Assembly (NCBI GenBank): GCA_041738285.1
Contig: JBGSQB010000045.1
Coordinates: 1-19,440 of the forward strand
Origin: SZUA-521 sp041738285
GTDB lineage: Bacteria; Pseudomonadota; Gammaproteobacteria; Pseudomonadales; Azotimanducaceae
Direction of reading: 5' to 3'
Length of the DNA stretch: 19,440 nt
Each line of letters begins with the position of its first letter. Positions within the stretch are counted from its first letter, which is position 1. Positions 7,185 to 13,088 of this stretch are shown piece by piece. The notes below the pieces were generated by a model. It saw only the letters and a program-made list of their open reading frames with translations. It was not told the origin of the DNA and did no database searches. The translations under genes and the position numbers were made by a program.

Positions 7185-7454
7185 TTCAAGGGGAGCATCG
7201 GGATGGGAGAGCGGTGTGGTGCGGCCGCCTCGACGGATCAGAATATCCGGGAGCATCTCGAGGGCTGAAACGGTTTTCTGGATCAGCATCGAGGCGGCTG
7301 CTGGGACATATTATGGATCGGGCTAAGGGAGAATCTCTGGACTCCAATGGAGATTTAATGGAGCCGCGTGAGTGGCGTGTAAGTAAGCGGTGTAAAGACT
7401 GTCGTTGGGTGCCGATCGCCGCGAACCATGCGACTATTCCCCATGGAGGCTGCC
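7185..7454. other. 270-base gap between the GST and DUF6316 genes
   Basis: This is the longest stretch without a confident gene. It holds a possible small ORF (7203-7268, listed separately), a TATTAT resembling a -10 box at 7309-7314 without a clear -35, and a compact AT-richer block around 7332-7364. That block contains a 6-bp inverted repeat (AATCTC at 7332-7337, GAGATT at 7350-7355) and two copies of AATGGAG 12 bases apart. No hairpin followed by a T-run is visible. It probably includes the promoter and leader of the DUF6316 gene. Confidence 0.45.
7203..7268 (+). CDS. Possible 21-residue small ORF after the GST gene
   Basis: An ATG at 7203 opens a 21-codon frame (beginning MGERCGAAAS, ending IREHLEG) that stops with TGA at 7266-7268. 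It is preceded by AGGGGAG with a 7-base spacer, a very good ribosome site, and begins 18 bases after the stop of the glutathione S-transferase gene. The peptide is hydrophilic, has one cysteine, and matches nothing I recognise. A good Shine-Dalgarno can occur by chance in GC-rich purine tracts, so this is tentative; conservation of the frame in related genomes would decide. Confidence 0.25.
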   Translation: MGERCGAAASTDQNIREHLEG

Positions 7455-7673
7455 ATGGACCGTAGAACTGACACCCAAACCCGGACTCGATTTCGCTCGG
7501 ATCGGTATTTTGTGAGTCAGGGTCAGTGGTTTTGTAACACCCGGGAGAAGCAGGCGCCGCTGGGCCCCTTCCAAGGGCGGCCGGCCGCCGAGGCCGCCTT
7601 GTATCGGTACCTCGTCGAGCACGGCATTGACCCCACCAACGACCCCTGGGGCAAGCCCGGGGCTTCCAACTGA
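7455..7673 (+). CDS. DUF6316 family small protein
   Basis: The 72-residue hydrophilic product matches the small DUF6316-type pattern: an Arg-rich N-terminus (MDRRTDTQTRTRFRSDRYF), a GQWFCNTRE strand pair, the GPF motif, and a final helix (PAAEAALYRYLVEHG). The W-x-x-x-T-R-E...GPF arrangement suggests a small domain that folds around aromatic residues. Function is unknown; no signal peptide or membrane segment is seen, so it is probably cytoplasmic. The start at 7455 has GGAGG 5 bases upstream; the frame extends to 7428 but without support. The next gene, an MFS permease, begins 50 bases downstream on the same strand. Confidence 0.8.
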   Translation: MDRRTDTQTRTRFRSDRYFVSQGQWFCNTREKQAPLGPFQGRPAAEAALYRYLVEHGIDPTNDPWGKPGASN

Positions 7674-7723
7674 TCGCATCGCGCGCCGCGGCACATCCAA
7701 CCAACAGCGATAACGGCAGGGCA

Positions 7724-9046
7724 ATGTGGGGCGCATACCTCGCACAGTCGCGACGGTTGCGGCTGGCCGCGTTCACGGCGTTGTACTTTGCCCAAGGCGT
7801 GCCAATTGGCCTGCTCACCATCGCGCTGCCGGCGTGGCTCGCTCAGCAGGGCGCGAGCCTTTCGGACATCGCCGGCTATCAGGCGATCGTCGGATTGCCC
7901 TGGGGGCTGAAGCTCGTCAGCGGTCCGTTCATGGATCGCTTTCAATTTCCCGCGATGGGACGACGACGTCCCTGGGTCATGGGCGCCCAGATCGGTTTGG
8001 TCCTGTCGCTGGCGGCGCTTGCGGTCGTGGCCGACCCTTTGGCGCAACTGCCGCTGGTGATGGTGTTCGCATTCGCGATCAACGCCTTCGCGGCATTGCA
8101 GGATGTGGCGGTCGACGGAATGGCCATCGACGTGCTGCCCGAGTCGGAGCGCGGGCGGGCAAATGCGCTCATGGGTTTCGGTCAAGTCGCGGGTTACTCC
8201 TCGTTCGCTGCGCTGGCCGGCGCGCTGCTGGTGGCGTTTGGGCTTGCCGTCGCCACACTCGTCGCCTCGGTCACGGTGGCGCTCGTATTCGTCCTCATTA
8301 CGGTAGTCCGAGAGCGGCCCGGCGAGCGTCTGCTGCCCTGGACCGCCGGCACCGCCGCCCCGGGTGAACTCGCGGTGCAGCGCTCTTTCATGGGCATCTT
8401 CCGCGGATTGGCAGGCGTGCTGGTGCTGCCGATGAGCGTTGTGCTCATGCTCGCGGACGTGGCGATGCGGATGCGCGATGGCATCTGGGTGTCGGTAGCG
8501 CCCGTTACTGCGACCCAGGTGCTCGGCTACTCCACGGAGCAGTATTCGTACCTGCACGGCATCATGGGCGTTGCGGTCGCGGCGGCGGGCATTCTGGCCG
8601 GGCCATTGATCGATCGCTATGGCGTCAAGCGTCTGTTCCAGGTCGGCATTGCCGGCAGCGCACTCATCACCTTCATGTTCGCGATGACCGAGGGTTGGTG
8701 GATCAACACCGTGTATGTCATCGGCGCCTGGTCCGTGGCAAGCCTGTTCTCTCAGGTGGTGTTCGTGAGCTTCATCGCGGCGGCCATGGCGATCTGTTGG
8801 GGTGCGGTGTCGGCGAGTCAGTTCGCCATCTACATGGCGCTGGCGAACCTCGCTCGATCTGCAGGATCCGCAGCGTTCGCACCGATCGCAGATCAACTCG
8901 ACGTCAGTGAGCAGTTCCTGCTGATGACCGGTATCACGCTCATTGCATTCGCCCTTGCGTCGACCTTCAACCTCGAGCCCCATCGGCGCCGGCTACGCGC
9001 GCTCGATGAATCGCTTCAGAAGGCGACCGCCGAGGCGCGCGGCTGA
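7724..9046 (+). CDS. AmpG-like MFS permease
   Basis: The 440-residue product is a major facilitator superfamily transporter with about twelve hydrophobic helices. The N-terminal block, ALYFAQGVPIGLLTIALPAW followed by LPWGLKLVSGPFMDRF and then MGRRRPWV, resembles the AmpG/PAT branch, whose best-known members import anhydromuropeptides and whose eukaryotic relatives carry acetyl-CoA. A second conserved stretch AALQDVAVDGMAIDVLPESERGRAN fits the same branch. No ampD, ampC or ampR is next to it, so import of cell-wall fragments is only a possibility. The ATG at 7724 has a weak AGGG upstream. The last 31 bases overlap the end of the convergent amidotransferase gene. Confidence 0.88.
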   Translation: MWGAYLAQSRRLRLAAFTALYFAQGVPIGLLTIALPAWLAQQGASLSDIAGYQAIVGLPWGLKLVSGPFMDRFQFPAMGRRRPWVMGAQIGLVLSLAALAVVADPLAQLPLVMVFAFAINAFAALQDVAVDGMAIDVLPESERGRANALMGFGQVAGYSSFAALAGALLVAFGLAVATLVASVTVALVFVLITVVRERPGERLLPWTAGTAAPGELAVQRSFMGIFRGLAGVLVLPMSVVLMLADVAMRMRDGIWVSVAPVTATQVLGYSTEQYSYLHGIMGVAVAAAGILAGPLIDRYGVKRLFQVGIAGSALITFMFAMTEGWWINTVYVIGAWSVASLFSQVVFVSFIAAAMAICWGAVSASQFAIYMALANLARSAGSAAFAPIADQLDVSEQFLLMTGITLIAFALASTFNLEPHRRRLRALDESLQKATAEARG

Positions 9047-9867
9047 CGGTCGGCTGCGATTGTCACCAGATGGTTGGTAGACACTTTGGTCCAGCCGTCG
9101 TCGGTCGATAACGGTTCGGACGCGATCAGCACGGCATTGCTGGAACCGGGTCGCATCATGCACACACCATCCACGCAGTCGTATTGGCGGCCACCGATCA
9201 CGTACAAGCTCTCGGGGTCGTGGCCCTGCGATGCAACACGCGAAACCACGGCGTTGCGTCCGTCCGTGACGGCAAGATTGAGATAGGCATCCGCCGCATC
9301 AGGCAGCTCGCGCCGCAGCTCCGACAGCGTCGAGAGCGTGGCGCGCAACGCAGACTCCAGTCGCGCGACACCTTGTGCAGACTCGGGTTCAGCGAGGAAA
9401 TGATCGATGAACAGCGCGAAGATGTGTTCCGAATCGGTAGAGCCCTTGATCCATGCGAACGCTTCGTCGGACAGGCGCGCGAGCAGTTTGCGACGCAACG
9501 CCGAAAAACCGCCGAGATCACCGTTGTGCATGAATGACAGGTCGCGCCAGGTGAATGGGTGGCAGTTGAGCTGAGTAACCGGCAACCCGCTGGATGCAGC
9601 GCGCACGTGCGCCATGATGCAGTCGCTCTTCACGACTCGGGCGACGTTGAGCAGATTGTGATTGTTCCAGGCCGGTGAAATGTCTTTGAACACGGCGGCT
9701 GCATCGCTCAAGCCGTGTGCATACCAGGCGACGCCGAAGCCGTCGCCGTTCAGCGGCTCTTCGCGTTCCTGACTCATGAAGCTCTGTCTGATCAGCGAGT
9801 GACTGGGTTCGGTCACCAGTGAGCTGACGGTGATTTCCGGTCCGAGGTACAGCACGAAGCGACACAT
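9016..9867 (-). CDS. Class II glutamine amidotransferase
   Basis: The 283-residue product is an N-terminal-nucleophile amidotransferase domain. Removal of the initiator Met would expose C2 as the catalytic residue (MCRF). The other hallmarks are intact: LNGDGFGVAWY (39-49) for the N-G-D-G-x-G motif, AHVRAAS (86-92) with the glutamine-binding arginine, NCHPF (101-105), and MHNGDLGGF (113-121). It resembles stand-alone YafJ/EgtC-type proteins, which hydrolyse glutamine or a gamma-glutamyl amide. No egtB or egtD is next to it, so an ergothioneine role has no local support. The start at 9867 is fixed by the need for Met-Cys; five codons upstream in the same frame are ignored. It is divergent from the flavin oxidoreductase gene and overlaps the permease gene at its 3-prime end. 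Confidence 0.92.
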   Translation of the reverse strand: MCRFVLYLGPEITVSSLVTEPSHSLIRQSFMSQEREEPLNGDGFGVAWYAHGLSDAAAVFKDISPAWNNHNLLNVARVVKSDCIMAHVRAASSGLPVTQLNCHPFTWRDLSFMHNGDLGGFSALRRKLLARLSDEAFAWIKGSTDSEHIFALFIDHFLAEPESAQGVARLESALRATLSTLSELRRELPDAADAYLNLAVTDGRNAVVSRVASQGHDPESLYVIGGRQYDCVDGVCMMRPGSSNAVLIASEPLSTDDGWTKVSTNHLVTIAADRQPRASAVAF

Positions 9868-9901
9868 AGGATGCACTGCCATTCGGGAGGGGGCACCTGC
9901 G

Positions 9902-9907
9902 AGTATA
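9902..9907 (-). promoter_or_regulatory. Possible -10 box for the amidotransferase gene
   Basis: On the minus strand these bases read TATACT, a five-of-six match to the sigma-70 -10 consensus, about 35 bases before the amidotransferase start codon and within the 79-base divergent gap. I do not find a good -35 hexamer 16-18 bases upstream, so the call is weak. Confidence 0.25.
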
Positions 9908-9946
9908 GACCGCAGCCGACGGTTATCATGCTTTGTTAAAGAGGGG

Positions 9947-10975
9947 ATGTTGTCGTTGAATTTGAGGTTGTCCGTGCTCGATCAGAGTCCAATCCGCAGT
10001 GGCGGCACGGCGGCCGATGCGCTCAAGGAAACCGTCGAACTCGCCCAGGTCACCGAGCGGCTCGGCTATCACCGGTACTGGGTCGCCGAGCATCATGGTT
10101 CGCGGAGTTTTGCGGGTTCTTCGCCGGAAATACTGATCGGCCAGATCGCTGCCCACACCACGTCGATCCGTGTTGGCTCGGGCGGAGTGATGCTCATGCA
10201 CTACAGCCCGCTCAAGGTTGCAGAGAATTTGCGCATGCTCGCGACGATGTTTCCGGATCGCATCGACCTCGGGGTGGGTCGAGCCCCGGGAAGCGATGGC
10301 ATCACGGCCGTTGCGCTGGCGTACGGCTCAAAGATCGGCATCGAGTACTTCCCCGCGAAACTCGCGGATCTGCGCGCGTTCGTTAGCGGCGAGGCGCCTT
10401 ACACTGAGGCGCTGGCACCGGTGCGGGTCGTGCCCGAGCCGACGGTTGCACCCGAGCTGTGGATGCTCGGGTCCAGTGAAGATGGCGCGCGGCTCGCGGC
10501 GCACTTCGGTGTACCGTTCTCGTTCGCTCACTTCATCAGTCCGCACCTGGCACAAGAGTGCTGCCGCGTGTACCGCGAAACGTTTCGACCATCGACGTCC
10601 CTCGCGCAGCCGAAGGTGAGTTTGGGCGTGTTTGTTCTGTGCGCAGACACCGACGAGGAAGCCCAGGACCTGGCACTGTGTCGTGACCTGTGGCGGTTGC
10701 GTGTGGAGCGCGGTGAGTTCGGACCGTTTCCCTCGGTCGCGGAAGCGAAAGCCTACGAGATGACGGCCGCCGAGCGTGATCGCATCGATTCGCGCCGAGA
10801 GCACCAGATACTTGGCACCCGCGCGCCAGTGCTCGCTCGGCTGAGTGAGCTCGCAGCGTCGTGTGAAGCGGAAGAACTGGTGATCGTGAGCATCACGCAC
10901 GAATTCCGGGCCCGGGTGCGCTGCTACGAACTGCTGGCGCGACCCGATTGGGTAGACCGTCTGCAACGCACGTAG
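9947..10975 (+). CDS. LLM-class flavin-dependent oxidoreductase (luciferase-like monooxygenase)
   Basis: The 342-residue product is a bacterial-luciferase-like TIM-barrel enzyme that uses reduced FMN (or F420 in some branches) and oxygen. Signature stretches are SVLDQSPIRSGGTAADAL (9-26), GYHRYWVAEHH (40-50), the flavin-contact segment RVGSGGVMLMHYSPLKVAEN (75-94) and FPDRIDLGVGRAPGSDG (102-118). These place it in the single-subunit MsnO8-like branch, related to alkanal monooxygenase alpha chains; the natural substrate is not known. The ATG at 9947 touches a GAGGGG tract with no spacer. A TTG at 9956 would have ideal 9-base spacing from the same tract and cannot be excluded. Its 3-prime end overlaps the convergent DUF2784 gene by 52 bases. 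Confidence 0.93.
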   Translation: MLSLNLRLSVLDQSPIRSGGTAADALKETVELAQVTERLGYHRYWVAEHHGSRSFAGSSPEILIGQIAAHTTSIRVGSGGVMLMHYSPLKVAENLRMLATMFPDRIDLGVGRAPGSDGITAVALAYGSKIGIEYFPAKLADLRAFVSGEAPYTEALAPVRVVPEPTVAPELWMLGSSEDGARLAAHFGVPFSFAHFISPHLAQECCRVYRETFRPSTSLAQPKVSLGVFVLCADTDEEAQDLALCRDLWRLRVERGEFGPFPSVAEAKAYEMTAAERDRIDSRREHQILGTRAPVLARLSELAASCEAEELVIVSITHEFRARVRCYELLARPDWVDRLQRT

Positions 10976-11316
10976 ATGAAGCCATAAGCCAGCGCGTTCC
11001 ACACCACGACACTCACGCCGGCAACGAGTGCAACCGGCGCGCTCATGCCATCGGGATACACCAGTGGCGTCAGGTAGTGATCGATGAAGCCCGCGTCATA
11101 GCCGCGTTGCCCGGCCGCAATTCGTAGCGTGTTCTCCAGCGGCGTCAGCGGGCATGTGAATGGCACGAGGTTCACGGCAGCGGCCCAAATCACGTAAGGC
11201 AAATGGAAGTAGGCAACCCAACGGCGCCAGAAGACGGCGAAGGCACCGAAAATCGCAAACAACACGAACGCGAAGTGAATGGCCAGCACGGCATCGGCGA
11301 GCAGCCCGAAGATCAT
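10924..11316 (-). CDS. DUF2784 family membrane protein
   Basis: The 130-residue product has the DUF2784 pattern: helices at about 5-29, 36-52 and 93-116, the conserved VPFTCPLTPLEN (51-62), and GYDAGFIDHYLTPLVYP (72-88) before the last helix. The family has no established function and is predicted to be an inner-membrane protein. The final 14 residues or so (after CRRS) are hydrophilic and encoded in the region that overlaps the flavin oxidoreductase gene, so the C-terminus may be a later extension. It begins 34 bases after the stop of the DksA-like gene on the same strand, without a clear ribosome site of its own, and could be co-transcribed with it. Confidence 0.9.
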   Translation of the reverse strand: MIFGLLADAVLAIHFAFVLFAIFGAFAVFWRRWVAYFHLPYVIWAAAVNLVPFTCPLTPLENTLRIAAGQRGYDAGFIDHYLTPLVYPDGMSAPVALVAGVSVVVWNALAYGFIYVRCRRSTQSGRASSS

Positions 11317-11350
11317 CGCGCGGCTTCGGCGAGACGCCCGGCGGTTCGAC

Positions 11351-11689
11351 TCAGTGGCGCTCGGCTTCGGTGGCGCAATCCACGCACAGGCTCGTTGTTG
11401 GCAGTGCTTTCAGTCGTGCCGGCGGAATCGTCTCGCCGCAGCCGTTGCAGTTGCCGTACTCGCCAGCCTCGATGCGGGTCAGGGCGACTTCGATGTGACG
11501 CAACTCGTCGGCAACCTCGAATTCGAGGGCCTCGAGCACTTCCTGGTTTTCCAGTTCGACCGCCTGCTCGGCGAAGTCCTGTGGTAAGGGCTCCTCACGG
11601 TGGCGTGTCTTGCGCGTGATGCGCCCGTGACGCTCGAGCAACTCGTCCTTTCGCTCGAGCAGACTTTTCCTGACGGAGTTGATATCCAC
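11351..11689 (-). CDS. DksA/TraR-family zinc finger protein
   Basis: The 112-residue product resembles short DksA-like regulators, which reach into the RNA polymerase secondary channel and alter promoter opening, often with ppGpp. An N-terminal coiled-coil hairpin (about 4-75) has a tip reading D38-x-x-E41-x-A43, close to the D-x-x-D-x-A tip of E. coli DksA. It is followed by RIEAGEYGNC and a four-cysteine zinc site, C81/C84 and C102/C105. The start chosen is a GTG with GAGGT 7 bases upstream, giving MDINSVRKSLLERK, a usual N-terminus. Two ATG codons at 11719/11716 would add ten unconserved residues and have no ribosome site. It is divergent from the unrecognised membrane protein gene. A DksA-like role is likely but the polymerase contact is inferred. 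Confidence 0.9.
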   Translation of the reverse strand: MDINSVRKSLLERKDELLERHGRITRKTRHREEPLPQDFAEQAVELENQEVLEALEFEVADELRHIEVALTRIEAGEYGNCNGCGETIPPARLKALPTTSLCVDCATEAERH

Positions 11690-11883
11690 GCCCGTACCTC
11701 GCAATTCACAGTTCATCATAAACGCGTGGGTCCGCCCGAGACATACCCTTGGATTTCACGTATTGCGCGGCAGATGCGTTCACAGGGCGAGGGTTGCCGG
11801 GCGCGCAAATGCCGTGGTACGGTCGGGCAATCACAAGCCATGCGCGTTTCGACCGCTCGAGGTCGAACGGGGAGGGGAATGAC

Positions 11884-12321
11884 ATGGTGCGATCACTCAT
11901 CGAGGCGGCCCGTTCGTGGGCGTTGTCCCGGGGGCCAGTCGGATTTTGGCTGGCGCTTGGCGCCTTGCTTGCATTCTGTCCGATTCCCTACCTCGACGCC
12001 GAACTGTTCGGTGTCGCGCAGGCCTTTGCCCTGGTGCTGCTTTTCGCCAGTTGCGGTGTGGCGGTGCTCGCGGTGATCCACCATGATCGGGGGTGGGAAG
12101 CCGTGCGGGTGCTGAGTTTCTTCGGCGCCGGCATCTGGGGCGCGTTGTTCGTCACTCATCTGTTGCTGCTGTCGCCGGAAGGGTCGGCGATCACAGGCGT
12201 GGTTGCGCTGGGCCTCGCGACCGGGGTGTGGAGCGCCGTGTTTCAGTACTTCCGTAAGGAACGAATCCAACAGCTGTTCCCGTATCCCGAGGCGTCCAGG
12301 GTCGGCGGTCGGCGGCGCTGA
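11884..12321 (+). CDS. Unrecognised membrane protein with four predicted helices
   Basis: The 145-residue product has hydrophobic segments at about 20-36, 46-66, 76-97 and 101-120, then a basic tail rich in Arg. I do not recognise a family. Positively charged ends suggest that both termini face the cytoplasm. The N-terminal part AARSWALSRGPVGFWLALG and the loop IHHDRGWEAVRVLSFFGAGI (66-85) are the most distinctive stretches. The start at 11884 is well supported by GGAGGGG 6 bases upstream; the frame extends to 11749 without support. It lies 88 bases before the yccA-like gene on the same strand and 194 bases from the divergent DksA-like gene. Confidence 0.75.
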   Translation: MVRSLIEAARSWALSRGPVGFWLALGALLAFCPIPYLDAELFGVAQAFALVLLFASCGVAVLAVIHHDRGWEAVRVLSFFGAGIWGALFVTHLLLLSPEGSAITGVVALGLATGVWSAVFQYFRKERIQQLFPYPEASRVGGRRR

Positions 12322-12370
12322 GGCGGCCGCTTCCACCCTGATTGGCGCCCCTATCTCGGCCACGGTCATC

Positions 12371-12379
12371 TGGTAGACT
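12371..12379 (+). promoter_or_regulatory. Possible extended -10 element before the YccA gene
   Basis: TGGTAGACT has the TGn extension followed by a four-of-six -10 hexamer, placed about 30 bases before the YccA start codon. No convincing -35 is seen, which extended -10 promoters can tolerate. It sits inside a partly symmetric sequence (ACGGTC at 12362-12367, GACCGT at 12382-12387). Confidence 0.3.
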
Positions 12380-12409
12380 CAGACCGTCTTCAATGAGGAG
12401 GTCATGAGT

Positions 12410-13078
12410 ATGGCGAGCCCGAAACCGGTCGTCGTTACCTCGCGCAGCGGCGGAGTAGAAGTCAACCGGGTCCTGCGCAACACCTATCTGCTGCTGGGCA
12501 TGACGCTTGCGTTCAGTTCCGCGGTCACATTCGCGGCGGTCGCCGTCAACGCCCCGTATCTCGGGTTCTTCCCGACGCTGATCGGCTTTTTTGGTCTGTT
12601 GTTCGTCGTCCACAAGCTCGCCGACAGTGCCTGGGGCCTGCTCGCGGTGTTCGCCTTCACGGGATTTCTCGGCTACACCCTGGGACCACTGATCAATGCC
12701 TACCTGACGTTGCCCAATGGTGCGGCCCTGATCGGCCAGGCGCTGGGTCTGACCGCGGCCGCGTTCATCGGCCTGTCGCTGTACGTGCTCATCACCCGCA
12801 AGGATTTTCAGTTTCTGTCGGCTTTCCTGATCGCGGGCGTCGTCGTGATCATGGGCGGCATCCTGATCAACTACTTCGCCGCGATCCCGGTGCTGTCGAT
12901 CGTGATCTCCTGTGCGGTGGTGCTGTTCGCCTGTGCCCTGATCCTGTACGAGACGAGTGCGGTGATTCATGGCGGGGAGACCAACTACATCCGCGCCACG
13001 GTCGGCCTGTACGTGTCGATCTACAACCTGTTTGCGAGCCTGCTGCACCTGCTCGGCGTGTTCGGCGGCGACGACTGA
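12410..13078 (+). CDS. Bax1-I/YccA family membrane protein, putative FtsH modulator
   Basis: The 222-residue product has about seven membrane helices and the family features of the Bax inhibitor-1/YccA group: NRVLRNTYLLLGMTLAFSS at the start of helix 1, FTGFLGYTLGP in the third helix region, and a last helix containing VGLYVSIYNLFASLLHLLG. In E. coli, YccA binds the FtsH/HflKC protease and modulates membrane protein degradation; the same role is inferred here. The ribosome site GAGGAGGT is 7 bases before the ATG at 12410 but only 1 base from an ATG at 12404, so the later start is preferred. The stop is 10 bases from that of the convergent NorD-like gene. Confidence 0.92.
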   Translation: MASPKPVVVTSRSGGVEVNRVLRNTYLLLGMTLAFSSAVTFAAVAVNAPYLGFFPTLIGFFGLLFVVHKLADSAWGLLAVFAFTGFLGYTLGPLINAYLTLPNGAALIGQALGLTAAAFIGLSLYVLITRKDFQFLSAFLIAGVVVIMGGILINYFAAIPVLSIVISCAVVLFACALILYETSAVIHGGETNYIRATVGLYVSIYNLFASLLHLLGVFGGDD

Positions 13079-13088
13079 TTCAGACCGG

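Noticed and set aside
7523..8983. A 486-codon open frame antisense to the MFS permease
   Set aside because: Its product is rich in Arg, His, Gln and Asp with no domain pattern, as expected for the complement of a GC-rich membrane protein gene.
7724..9046. The permease as a true AmpG with a role in beta-lactamase induction
   Set aside because: Only branch-level similarity is visible and no ampD, ampR or beta-lactamase gene is in the window.
9016..9867. The amidotransferase as EgtC of ergothioneine synthesis
   Set aside because: No egtB or egtD is nearby, and the same motifs occur in YafJ-type proteins of unrelated role.
12362..12387. ACGGTC/GACCGT dyad as a terminator of the upstream membrane protein gene
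   Set aside because: The stem is 6 bp around 14 bases and is not followed by a T-run; it overlaps a likely promoter instead.
12191..13048. A 285-codon open frame antisense to the YccA gene
   Set aside because: It is a highly polar Arg/Gln/Asp-rich shadow of a membrane protein gene; the plus-strand reading has clear family motifs.
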